A stretch of 49,488 nt of DNA, from the NCBI GenBank assembly GCA_022651245.1, contig JALCQM010000024.1:1-49488 (forward strand), given 5' to 3'. Of the stretch, positions 36,088 to 44,059 are shown piece after piece. The position numbers and the translations under genes were made by a program. The notes under the pieces are model-generated. The model worked only from the letters and a program-made list of their open reading frames with translations. It had not been told where the DNA came from and did no database searches. How positions within the stretch are numbered: position 1 is the stretch's first letter; every line of letters starts with the position of its first letter. Source of the stretch: Lactobacillus sp. GTDB taxonomy: Bacteria; Bacillota; Bacilli; Lactobacillales; Lactobacillaceae.

Positions 36088-37011
36088 TTACTCACCGTAG
36101 ACGATGTTGTCCACCGTGATCTTCGCGGTGTTACCGGCTTGTGCGGCATTGATCAGCTGTTGCGCGTAGCCAATGAATGTCGTCGAGCTTTCGGTCGCAC
36201 CCGAAACCACGTCCACTTCAGCAGGATTTTGCGTCTTCACCAAAGCGTCGTTCAAAGTCTTCGTGTATTCCACTGGCCCGACCTTGTTGACCTTCTTCAT
36301 TTGCTTTTCGTAACTCGTATCTTGAGTCTTCGACTTGCCGTTCTTGTCGACGTTATCATACTGCGACTCGGTGATCTTACCACCCTTGACGACGATCGAG
36401 AAGACCACCCGATACCCATGAGAATAATTCTTCTCAGCTAAGCTATACGTCCCGTCTTGCATCTTGGCCGTGTTGTGGATCTGGATCGTCTTAGTGTTGC
36501 CTGCTTGGGCCGCTTGTACGAGCTGTGCGGCGTAGTTCTTGAAGGTCAGCGACGACTCCGTAGCCCCAGACACGACATCGATTGCATCCGTATTGACCCC
36601 GTTTTTCTTGAAGGACTTGTTCAGTTCAGGAATGTATTCCTTCGGACCGGTTTTGACCTTCGCCTTCATTTGCTTTTCGTAGTCGGCATCTTTGGTCTTA
36701 GACTTACCGTCTTTGTTCACATAGTCATAAGACGTGTCCGCCACCTTACCGTTTTTCACGGTCAGCGCCATTTGCACCTTATAGCCGTGCGAATAACCTA
36801 ATTCATCAAGCTTATAGGTGCCGTCTTTCAGTGCGCCGCCAGCGACTTGCTTGGCCTTGGCGCTGCTGCTCGATGACTTCTTGGCGACTTTAGAGCTGGT
36901 CGCCTTACTGCTAGACGAATCCTTGCTGCTCGAACTGCTCCCACAAGCAGCCAAGGTCAACGCGGATAATGCAACGACAGAAATCCCTGTCAGTGTCTTA
37001 GCGAGTTTCAT
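36088..37011 (-). CDS. pplA: flavinylated extracellular electron-transfer lipoprotein PplA
   Basis: Surface lipoprotein that carries covalently bound FMN and passes electrons outside the cell. The 307-residue product has a signal peptide with lipobox LAAC (C23), a Ser/Lys-rich linker (24-57) and two FMN-binding domains (about 62-175 and 186-300). Each has DGTY...GY[SH]HGY at its start and the flavinylation motif SGAT (T151 and T273). The domains are close repeats of each other. It has its own promoter, divergent from ndh2. Confidence 0.94.
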   Translation of the reverse strand: MKLAKTLTGISVVALSALTLAACGSSSSSKDSSSSKATSSKVAKKSSSSSAKAKQVAGGALKDGTYKLDELGYSHGYKVQMALTVKNGKVADTSYDYVNKDGKSKTKDADYEKQMKAKVKTGPKEYIPELNKSFKKNGVNTDAIDVVSGATESSLTFKNYAAQLVQAAQAGNTKTIQIHNTAKMQDGTYSLAEKNYSHGYRVVFSIVVKGGKITESQYDNVDKNGKSKTQDTSYEKQMKKVNKVGPVEYTKTLNDALVKTQNPAEVDVVSGATESSTTFIGYAQQLINAAQAGNTAKITVDNIVYGE

Positions 37012-37068
37012 TTGTCATTCCCCTTTTAACTAAATCCCCAAGATTTTTGTTACTTTTAACACAAATCA

Positions 37069-37097
37069 AGTGTACTCACGCCTTGTGTAAAAAGCAA
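37069..37097 (-). promoter_or_regulatory. pplA promoter with overlapping TTGTG half-sites
   Basis: On the minus strand TTGCTT (37092-37097) and TACACT (37069-37074) are 17 bases apart. The -35 lies inside an inverted repeat TTGTGT-N8-ACACAA (37083-37102). Rex sites have the same half-sites but are two bases shorter, so Rex binding here is doubtful. Confidence 0.6.
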
Positions 37098-37210
37098 CAC
37101 AAAGCCCGAAAAATGCCGTTTTTATCGCGGGATTTTACTAGACCAATTCCGCTTAAAAGAGCACGTTCAGCCCGTGCCAGTTCTTAACTTTAGCAACCAC
37201 TTCCAGGGCC

Positions 37211-37228
37211 GTGTGAAATAATGGACAA
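37211..37228 (+). promoter_or_regulatory. Rex-like operator on the ndh2 promoter
   Basis: GTGTGAAATAATGGACAA matches the 18-base Rex consensus TTGTGAAATAATTCACAA at 15 positions. It covers the -35 box of the ndh2 promoter (37222-37227), where bound repressor would block RNA polymerase. rex is encoded in this window. Confidence 0.65.
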
Positions 37229-37251
37229 ATAGATTGCCTAAAAGGTATAAT
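37222..37251 (+). promoter_or_regulatory. ndh2 promoter
   Basis: TGGACA (37222-37227) and a perfect TATAAT (37246-37251) are 18 bases apart, putting the transcript start near 37258 and giving a leader of about 50 bases. Confidence 0.75.
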
Positions 37252-37305
37252 AACAAGTGTCAATCGCCATTATTTGATCAGAATTCACAGAGGAGTGTTA
37301 TTGTC

Positions 37306-39219
37306 ATGGCGCAAAAAAATATCGTCGTCATTGGCGCAGGGTTTGCAGGGGTATATGCGACCAAGCGACTCGCCAAAAAATTTAAGCACGATAGCGATGT
37401 CACGATCACATTGATCGACAAGCATTCATACTTCACCTACATGACGGAACTACATGAAATCGCCGCCAACCGGGTGGCTGAAGATGCGATCCAGTATGAC
37501 TTGCAACGCCTATTTTGCCGGCGTAAGAACGTTAACCTCGTGACCGATACCGTCACTACGATCGACCGCGAGAACCAAATGGTCAAAACCAAGCATGGCG
37601 CCTATCCGTACGATTATGTCATGCTCGGGATCGGCTCGGAACCCAATGATTTCGGGACGCCTGGGGTCAAGGAACACGGCTTCACCCTCGGCTCATGGGA
37701 TCAAGCGATCCAGCTCAAAGAACACATCACAGACGTCATTCGCCGTGGTGCGACCGAACATGACCCGGACAAGCGCAAAGCGTTACTATCGCTTGTCGTT
37801 GTCGGCTCCGGTTTCACTGGCTCCGAAACGATCGGGGAACTGCGCGACTGGCGCGACCAATTAGCCAAGGAAAATAAGCTTGATCCGGAAGAGATCACGT
37901 TCACGTTGATGGAAATGGCCCCAACGATCATGAACATGTTAGACCGGACCGACGCGGCTAAGGCCGAGAAGTACATGCTCAAGCGTGGCATCAAAGTGAT
38001 GAAGAACACCGGTGTCGTCGGCGTCCATGAAGACCACGTCGACCTCAAAGACGGGTCCACTTACCCGACAGCGACCTTAATCTGGACCGCAGGGGTCAAA
38101 GCAACGGATCAAGCCGCCAACTTCGGCCTGACCCAAGGCCGCGCCGGCCGGATCGTGGTCAACTCCCACATGCAATCGCAAGACGATGACAAGATCTACG
38201 TCGTCGGGGACGTGTCGTTTTTCGGTGGCAACTCGGATCGTGGGGAACCTCAAATCGTTCAAGGCGCCGAAGCCAGTGCCCAAACCGCGTTGTCCAACAT
38301 CGTCAACCAAATGCACGGCAACCCTGCCGATGTCGATTATAAAGCCAGCTATTCTGGCTTCATGGTCAGCCTAGGCTCCCGGTATGGGGTCGCCAACTTA
38401 ATGGGCTTCATGCACCTTTCAGGCTTCTTCGCGATGTTGATGAAGCACTTGGTCAACATGTTGTACTTCATCCAGATTTTTTCTGGCTACTACTTGTTCC
38501 AGTACATCATGCACGAATTCTTCCGCACCCGTAACGAGCGCAACCTGATGCGTGGCCACATTTCGCGCCAAGGCAACGTCTTATGGGCGGTGCCATCGCG
38601 GCTTTTCTTAGGCGCGATGTGGCTCGTCGATTGTGCGTACAAGGTCTCTGGCAAGGAATCTTGGTTCGTCGACAAACTGCGCCTGCCGTTTTCTTGGTTA
38701 CAACCGGCCGCAACTAGCGGGGCTTCCGCTGCCGGCGCCGATGCGACCAGCGCAGCCACTGGCGCAGCTGCTAGTGGGGCGGCAGACACCGCCACCACCG
38801 CGGCTAAGAGCGTCTTCTCCTTGTCTTACCAATACGGCAAGGACCCGATGATGGTTTTCGATCAAATGCCACACTGGATGTATTCGATCACCAAAGTCTT
38901 GATCCCGAACCAACAAGTCGCCTTCTTCATGCAAAAGTCGATGACGATCATCGAGATCTTGATCGGCTTGGCATTAGTTGCCGGGTTGTTCACCTGGGTC
39001 AGCGGCGGGGTTTCCGTCATGTTCACGGTGATCTTCTGTCTCAGTGGCATGTTCTACTGGGTCAACATCTGGATGATCCCGATGGCCATCGCGGTCATGA
39101 ACGGCTCTGGTCGAGCCTTTGGTCTCGACAAGTGGGTCGTGCCTTACCTGCAAAAGGTCTTCGGCAAGTGGTGGTATGGTAAACCGCAGTCCTTGTACGG
39201 TAGCGATACCGTCAAATAA
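37306..39219 (+). CDS. ndh2: type II NADH dehydrogenase of extracellular electron transfer (Ndh2)
   Basis: Oxidises NADH and reduces membrane demethylmenaquinone for export of electrons. The 637-residue product begins with the FAD motif IVVIGAGFAGVYATKRL, has the NADH motif VVVGSGFTGSE near 170, TLIWTAGVKATDQ near 262 and VVGDVSFF near 297. Unlike respiratory Ndh (about 400 residues) it has a C-terminal membrane extension with several spans (about 375-640), split by an Ala/Thr-rich linker near 470-500. This is typical of EET-type Ndh2. The start at 37306 follows GAGGAG. A terminator separates it from eetA. Confidence 0.95.
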   Translation: MAQKNIVVIGAGFAGVYATKRLAKKFKHDSDVTITLIDKHSYFTYMTELHEIAANRVAEDAIQYDLQRLFCRRKNVNLVTDTVTTIDRENQMVKTKHGAYPYDYVMLGIGSEPNDFGTPGVKEHGFTLGSWDQAIQLKEHITDVIRRGATEHDPDKRKALLSLVVVGSGFTGSETIGELRDWRDQLAKENKLDPEEITFTLMEMAPTIMNMLDRTDAAKAEKYMLKRGIKVMKNTGVVGVHEDHVDLKDGSTYPTATLIWTAGVKATDQAANFGLTQGRAGRIVVNSHMQSQDDDKIYVVGDVSFFGGNSDRGEPQIVQGAEASAQTALSNIVNQMHGNPADVDYKASYSGFMVSLGSRYGVANLMGFMHLSGFFAMLMKHLVNMLYFIQIFSGYYLFQYIMHEFFRTRNERNLMRGHISRQGNVLWAVPSRLFLGAMWLVDCAYKVSGKESWFVDKLRLPFSWLQPAATSGASAAGADATSAATGAAASGAADTATTAAKSVFSLSYQYGKDPMMVFDQMPHWMYSITKVLIPNQQVAFFMQKSMTIIEILIGLALVAGLFTWVSGGVSVMFTVIFCLSGMFYWVNIWMIPMAIAVMNGSGRAFGLDKWVVPYLQKVFGKWWYGKPQSLYGSDTVK

Positions 39220-39255
39220 GGTGTCGACGCGGCGCTAGCTTCATTGTCCGCAGTT

Positions 39256-39290
39256 AGGTTCTGGGGTAGACTAGCCTCAGAACCTTTTTC
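39256..39290 (+). terminator. terminator between ndh2 and eetA
   Basis: AGGTTCTG (39256-39263) pairs with CAGAACCT (39278-39285), with GG/CC further inside, then TTTTTC. It probably stops much of the ndh2 transcript. Confidence 0.8.
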
Positions 39291-39313
39291 AATTGACGAA
39301 GGGAGCCTGTCTC

Positions 39314-39742
39314 ATGCACCGTTACTTCAAGATGATCCGCCCCTTCGATTACATCATCGTCATCGGACTGCTGGCGGCATCGTTCATTCCTTACGCGCTG
39401 TTTGCCCATGCCGAAGCCGTCAAAAATGCCGCCACCCCGAAGACTGTGTACACCGCGGTGGTGACCCACAACGGCCAAGAAGTCTACCGCATCCGGCTGA
39501 CCGGCCACCACGGAACGACCAAGTTTCGCTATCAAGCTGGGCACGACTGGAACGAAATCGTGACCACCGGCAACCAGATCCAGATCAGCGAAGCCGACTG
39601 CCCCGACCAAGTCTGCGTTCGCAAGGGAAAAATCGCCAAACCCGGCCAAACCATTGTCTGTCTCCCGCATAAGCTGCTGATCGAAATCAAGTCCAGCGGC
39701 CATTCGAGCGGCAACAACACGGGGGGGATGGTGACCGAATGA
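39314..39742 (+). CDS. eetA: EetA, NusG domain II-containing membrane protein
   Basis: The 142-residue product has one N-terminal membrane span (about 13-33) and an external NusG-II-like domain with the motif DCPDQVCVRKGKIAKPGQTIVCLPHKL, including two close cysteines and CLPH. This matches EetA of EET loci. Its exact role is unsettled; membrane electron or flavin handling is proposed. I start at MHRYFKMIRPF (39314), set by AAGGGAG. The stop overlaps the eetB start (ATGA). Confidence 0.9.
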   Translation: MHRYFKMIRPFDYIIVIGLLAASFIPYALFAHAEAVKNAATPKTVYTAVVTHNGQEVYRIRLTGHHGTTKFRYQAGHDWNEIVTTGNQIQISEADCPDQVCVRKGKIAKPGQTIVCLPHKLLIEIKSSGHSSGNNTGGMVTE

Positions 39743-40290
39743 CTTATCGTCCAGAACGCACCCGGCAAGTGATCTTCATCGCCTTGCTGTGCGCACAAGG
39801 GGTCATCATCGGACTTTTAGAGCGCATGATCCCCTTCCCATTCGCCTTCGCGCCTGGGGCAAAACTTGGCTTGGCCAACTTGATCACGATCATCTCCTTG
39901 TTCACCATGTCCCTTCCGGACAGCTTCTTGCTGATGCTCTTGCGCCTCACGCTCACCACGCTGCTGGGCGGCACGCTGTCGACCTTCATGTACAGCGGCG
40001 CTGGCGCCTTACTGTCGTGGGCGGGGATGCTTGCGATCAAGCAACTCGGTGACCGGCGCGTCAGCATGATCGGCATCTCGGCTGCAGGCGGTATTTTGCA
40101 CAACGTCGGGCAGCTGCTTGTCGCGAGTTTGATCGCGCAGTCTTGGACGGTGATGCTGTACCTGCCGATCCTCAGCTTCATGGGGATCCTCGCCGGCATC
40201 GCTGTTGGCGTCGCCGCAAATTTTTTATTCGAACATATCGACACGTTGAGCCGGCTACGTTTTGACCGGCTGAAAAGGAGGACGCCATGA
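39739..40290 (+). CDS. eetB: EetB, Gx/ECF-S-like membrane protein
   Basis: The 183-residue product has five or six membrane segments and the motif FAPGAKLGLANLI near 33-45, as in the family often annotated as heptaprenyl diphosphate synthase component I. In EET loci this position is held by EetB, which is related to ECF S components and linked to flavin movement. It is coupled at both ends by ATGA overlaps. No EcfA genes are in the locus. Confidence 0.88.
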   Translation: MTYRPERTRQVIFIALLCAQGVIIGLLERMIPFPFAFAPGAKLGLANLITIISLFTMSLPDSFLLMLLRLTLTTLLGGTLSTFMYSGAGALLSWAGMLAIKQLGDRRVSMIGISAAGGILHNVGQLLVASLIAQSWTVMLYLPILSFMGILAGIAVGVAANFLFEHIDTLSRLRFDRLKRRTP

Positions 40291-41267
40291 AGATCCATCC
40301 AATGTGGGCGGATTACCCCGAACTCGCCCCAGACCTAACGGCGACACTCGACTTGATCGAGTCGCAGATCCGGCCGCAAAATGCTGCGGTGGCCGAAGCC
40401 TTAGTCGCCATGATCAGCGCGGGTGGGAAAATGTTGCGGCCTGCTTATTGCCTCTTGTTCGCGCAGTTCCGCCCGACATACGACCGATCCAAAATGATCG
40501 CCTTGGCGGCGGCTGTCGAGGCTTTGCACAACGCCACTTTAGTGCACGATGACATTATCGATAAAGCGACCACCCGGCGCGGATTGCCGACGATCAGCGC
40601 ACAATTCGGCCAAGACGTCGCCGTTTACGCCGGCGACTACCTTTTCGTCGTCTGCTTCAAGTTGATCGCCAAATATGCCAGCGACTTGCGCAGCGTGCAG
40701 CAAGACAGCACCAGTATGGAGCGCCTCTTGAACGGGGAGCTCGAACAAATGGCGACACGCTATGACTATCAAATCGACATCGACCAGTACTTACACCAAG
40801 TCTCAGGCAAAACCGGCCAGCTCTTCGCCTTATCCAGTTTCATCGGTGCCTACGAAAGTGGCCAACCACTGGCTTTTGCGAAGAAAATCGAAAAAATCGG
40901 GATGAACATCGGCATCGCCTTTCAGCTGCTCGACGACATTTTGGACTACACGAGCGATCCTGACACGATTGGCAAGCCGGTCCATGAAGACATCAAACAA
41001 GGGGTCTACTCCGCGCCGCTGATCCTCGCCATGAGCCGCGACCGCGACGCCTTCTTACCATATTTGCGCCAGCAAGCGCAGATGTCCACCGCCGACCTCG
41101 CCGCGATCCAAGCCTTGATGACGCGTCACGAAGGGATCCCCCAGGCCCGCAAAATGGCCAGCGACTACACCGCCCGCGCCTTAGCCGGCCTGAAAACCCT
41201 CCCCGACCAACCAGCCAAAAACACCCTGATCCGCCTAACAACGGCACTACTGAGGAGACAAAATTAA
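40287..41267 (+). CDS. dmkB: polyprenyl diphosphate synthase DmkB
   Basis: Makes the long prenyl chain of demethylmenaquinone from isopentenyl diphosphate. The 326-residue trans-prenyltransferase has the first Asp-rich motif DDIID near 89, GDYLF near 115 and the second motif DDILDYTSD near 213. The start overlaps eetB (ATGA) and is backed by AAAGGAGG. It is the last gene of eetA-eetB-dmkB; three hairpin repeats and a terminator follow. Confidence 0.93.
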   Translation: MKIHPMWADYPELAPDLTATLDLIESQIRPQNAAVAEALVAMISAGGKMLRPAYCLLFAQFRPTYDRSKMIALAAAVEALHNATLVHDDIIDKATTRRGLPTISAQFGQDVAVYAGDYLFVVCFKLIAKYASDLRSVQQDSTSMERLLNGELEQMATRYDYQIDIDQYLHQVSGKTGQLFALSSFIGAYESGQPLAFAKKIEKIGMNIGIAFQLLDDILDYTSDPDTIGKPVHEDIKQGVYSAPLILAMSRDRDAFLPYLRQQAQMSTADLAAIQALMTRHEGIPQARKMASDYTARALAGLKTLPDQPAKNTLIRLTTALLRRQN

Positions 41268-41632
41268 CAGAGCGGAGCCAGGACGAATTTAGGAGAGTGT
41301 ATAAGGCAGCGTGACGCGTTATGGCGCAGCCATAGCGTGGCGCGATGACTTATACGCCTCTCCGTTGTCCTGGCGCAGCTCGACTAAACCACAGAGCGGA
41401 GCTGCACGATTTTAGGCATGTGGCTAAGGCGGCCTGGGTGCGTCGCGGCACGCGACGTGACCGGGACGACTTAGACGCAATGCCGTTGTGCGGCGTAGCT
41501 CGACTAACCCACAGAGCGAAGTGGCGCGCACGTAGCGGTGTGTGTAAGGCAGCCTGGTCGTTGTGCGGCGTCAGCCGTGCAGCGGCCGGGATGACTTACA
41601 CGCAACCGCGTTGCGCCACGTAGCTCGCCTAA
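41267..41632 (+). repeat. tandem 120-124-bp hairpin repeats, locus 2 (three units)
   Basis: Units start at 41267, 41391 and 41511. Each forms a long hairpin with conserved AAGGC-GC-TGG and GA-GACTTA elements on either side of a GC-rich apex. Stems change in compensated pairs between units: CCAGGAC/GTCCTGG, GCAC/GTGC, GTGGCGC/GCGCCAC; then GGAGAG/CTCTCC, GGCAT/ATGCC, GCGGT/ACCGC; then TATAAG/CTTATA, CTAAG/CTTAG, GTGTAAG/CTTACAC. Spacings are not multiples of three, so it is not coding. It lies in the 3' tail of the dmkB transcript, in sense. Confidence 0.88.
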
Positions 41633-41633
41633 A

Positions 41634-41678
41634 AAAGCGTTGAAAAACCGAAACAGCGGTTTTTCAACGCTTTTATTT
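41634..41678. terminator. bidirectional terminator after the dmkB tail
   Basis: AAAGCGTTGAAAAACCG pairs perfectly with its inverse around a six-base loop, with T-runs on both sides. It ends the eet transcript and the convergent sigma-factor gene. Confidence 0.9.
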
Positions 41679-41762
41679 TGCTCGGGGAAACTTCCCCGGT
41701 TTCATTTACTGGGCAATTCAATTAGCGCCGCCAACATTAGCGTTCCCCAACCCGGTTAACCG

Positions 41763-42302
41763 TCAATGTTGGAACGCGACAACAAAGTTACCTACTTTGC
41801 GCTTGGCACGTTCTTGGGCACGGGCTAAGCGCCGGTCCGGCACGGTCATTGGCATGATAGCATACCGGACTGCGCGGGCTTCGAGCAATGACAATGAAAC
41901 GAATAAGTCCTCAACTTGAATCGCGATCAGCAAGCCATTTTCAACTGCTTGCGCTTGCTGCGCTTCCCGATAGCGATCGATCGGCTCAGCGACCACGAGT
42001 GCCTCCACATCCCCTCTACGTTTTTTGGCCAATGCGTGCCGCATCAGCGAAGCTAAGTGGGCGCCTAAGACTAGCCTGAAGTAGGAGCCAAAACGTGACC
42101 CACTACGACCATCATAGCGCCGCACCGCCTTCAATAACGCGATCCGGGCCTCTTGGCTCCAATCCTGCCCGTCATAAGTTGGTAAATGATAGGTATGCAA
42201 CATCCGATGAATCAACGGTTGATACTGGTCGAACAACTGCACAAAGGCATCAGAATCTTCTTGCGCCTTTTGAACCAGGCGGATCGTTTTCTCTTCCTCC
42301 AT
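41763..42302 (-). CDS. sigma-70 family factor, SigH/ComX-like
   Basis: The 179-residue product has a region 2 with DQYQPLIHRMLHTYHL, DWSQEARIALLKAVRRYD and FGSYFRLVLGAHL, as in SigH and competence ComX factors. The C-terminal half is short and its region 4 helix-turn-helix is weak (LSLLEARAVRYAIMPMTVPDRRLARA). ATG follows GGGGGA. It may control competence or a small regulon; no competence genes lie nearby. It is divergent from the transporter operon, so a link is possible but unproven. Confidence 0.78.
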   Translation of the reverse strand: MEEEKTIRLVQKAQEDSDAFVQLFDQYQPLIHRMLHTYHLPTYDGQDWSQEARIALLKAVRRYDGRSGSRFGSYFRLVLGAHLASLMRHALAKKRRGDVEALVVAEPIDRYREAQQAQAVENGLLIAIQVEDLFVSLSLLEARAVRYAIMPMTVPDRRLARAQERAKRKVGNFVVAFQH

Positions 42303-42518
42303 CGTGTTCCCCCAATGACCAACGCATGAGAGACCTTCATTTTAGCACCTTAATTCACGCTGACAAGCGAACCGCCGTTTCACTGCCAAGTTGTTTTTTC
42401 ACAATCCATTTACAAAAAAAGTGATCGTTTTAAGTTGGGTTTAAGCTTCCCTGCCTAACATAGGCATCACTGAAACGCGCCGCTGTCGACGCCGACTAAA
42501 GATTATGGAGATGACCTC

Positions 42519-43328
42519 ATGGATAACGCAACGGATCTAACGCAAAAAGCCCATCGCTCCCACACCTACAATTTTTACCAGTTTCTCCCTTGGCTGATCC
42601 CACTCGCCTTAATCCTCATGTGGCAAGTCGCCGGCAGTCTCAACTGGCTCGCCACCGACTTGGTCCCGACACCGTGGGCGGTTTTACAAGATGGCGTCAG
42701 CCTCTGGCAGTCCGGCGAACTGCCTAAGAATCTAGGAATCAGCCTTTACCGAGCGCTGATGGGGTTTGCCTTAGGCGGGAGCGTCGGCTTCTTCTTCGGG
42801 ATGCTCAACGGCCTGTCCAAAACGGCCCGCGGCTTATTCGATTCAACGATCCAGATGCTGCGCAACATCCCGCACCTGTCGTTGATCCCCGTTGTGATCA
42901 TCCTCTTCGGGATCGGTGAAGCGGCCAAGATCTCGCTGGTCACCGTCGGCGTGATGTTCCCGATTTATATCAACACGTTCCACGGCATCACGAGCGTCGA
43001 TCCCGAACTGATCGAAATGGGCCAGGCTTACGGCTTATCCAAGCGCGAGATGTTGACCAAAATCGTTTTCCCTGGAGCCTTACCGACTATCCTCGTTGGG
43101 ATCCGCTACGCCTTAGGGGTGATGTGGACCACCTTGATCGTGGCCGAAACGATCTCGAGCAACTCGGGGATCGGCTACATGGCCACCAACGCGCAAGAGT
43201 TCATGGACATGAAAACCGTCCTCTTGTGCATCGTGATCTACGCCTTGTTAGGAAAAGCCTCAGATTTGATTGCTAAATTACTTGAAGAGATCTGCCTCGA
43301 TTGGCAAACCGAAAGGAGTCATGCATGA
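42519..43328 (+). CDS. ABC transporter permease, SsuC/TauC/ThiX type
   Basis: The 269-residue product has six membrane segments and the EAA loop for the ATPase (ELIEMGQAYGLSKREMLTKIVFPGALPTI near 160-190). The family imports sulfonates, taurine, nitrate or pyrimidine precursors of thiamine. ATG follows GGAGATGA. It opens a tight five-gene run, and its stop overlaps the ATPase start. Confidence 0.9.
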   Translation: MDNATDLTQKAHRSHTYNFYQFLPWLIPLALILMWQVAGSLNWLATDLVPTPWAVLQDGVSLWQSGELPKNLGISLYRALMGFALGGSVGFFFGMLNGLSKTARGLFDSTIQMLRNIPHLSLIPVVIILFGIGEAAKISLVTVGVMFPIYINTFHGITSVDPELIEMGQAYGLSKREMLTKIVFPGALPTILVGIRYALGVMWTTLIVAETISSNSGIGYMATNAQEFMDMKTVLLCIVIYALLGKASDLIAKLLEEICLDWQTERSHA

Positions 43329-44047
43329 TGACGAACACCCCCTTATTGACCCTCGAGCGTATTGGCAAAGTCTACGGCACCAAAGTCGCGCTGCACGACG
43401 TCAACTTCAGCATCTACCCCGGCGAATTCATTGCGCTGGTCGGGATGTCCGGCGGCGGCAAAAGCACGATCTTACGCCTGATCGCTCAACTCGAAGCCCC
43501 CACCAGCGGCAACCTCAGCTACGCCGACCCCGACATGACGACGCGGGTCATGTTCCAAAACGACCGGCTCTTGCCCTGGATGACCAACGTCCAAAACCTT
43601 TCGTTTCACGCCGCTGACAAAGCCCAGCAAGCGCGGGCGCAAGCCATGTTACAGACGGTCGGCTTAACCGATTTCGCCGATGGTTACCCCAGCGCCTTAT
43701 CAGGTGGTCAAAAGCAACGCCTCGCCTTGGGCCGCGCCTTGATGGCCGATCCGCAACTGCTCTTGCTCGACGAACCACTCGGGGCGCTGGATGCCTTGAC
43801 CCGCCGCAAAATGCAAGACAGCATCGCCCAGATCTGTCGTGAACAGCACTTGACCACTTTGTTGATCACCCATGATGTCGAAGAAGCCGCCCGCATGGCG
43901 GACCGCGTGATCGTGGTCAAAGACGGCACCAACGTCTACGAAGCCGACTGCGCCAAAGGCCAAGACGCCGCCACGATTGGGACCGTCTCCGAGCAAGTCC
44001 TCGACGTGATCTTGACCCCCACGACAACCACAACCGTTCACAGTTAG
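43325..44047 (+). CDS. ABC transporter ATPase, SsuB/TauB type
   Basis: The 240-residue ATPase has Walker A GMSGGGKST near 38, Q-loop VMFQNDRLLPWM near 78, signature LSGGQKQR near 123 and Walker B LLLLDEPLGALD near 146. The Q-loop form VMFQNDRLLPW is typical of the nitrate/sulfonate group. Two adjacent ATGs overlap the permease stop. Confidence 0.92.
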   Translation: MMTNTPLLTLERIGKVYGTKVALHDVNFSIYPGEFIALVGMSGGGKSTILRLIAQLEAPTSGNLSYADPDMTTRVMFQNDRLLPWMTNVQNLSFHAADKAQQARAQAMLQTVGLTDFADGYPSALSGGQKQRLALGRALMADPQLLLLDEPLGALDALTRRKMQDSIAQICREQHLTTLLITHDVEEAARMADRVIVVKDGTNVYEADCAKGQDAATIGTVSEQVLDVILTPTTTTTVHS

Positions 44048-44059
44048 GAGGCGGCGCCG

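Noticed and set aside
37083..37102. Rex operator at the pplA promoter
   Set aside because: Half-sites TTGTG and CACAA are present, but the spacing is two bases too long and the inner bases do not match, so I note it only as a half-site pair.
41345..41623. A 92-codon plus-strand open frame across the hairpin array
   Set aside because: Unit spacings of 124 and 120 shift or distort the frame between units, and base changes follow stem pairing rather than codons.
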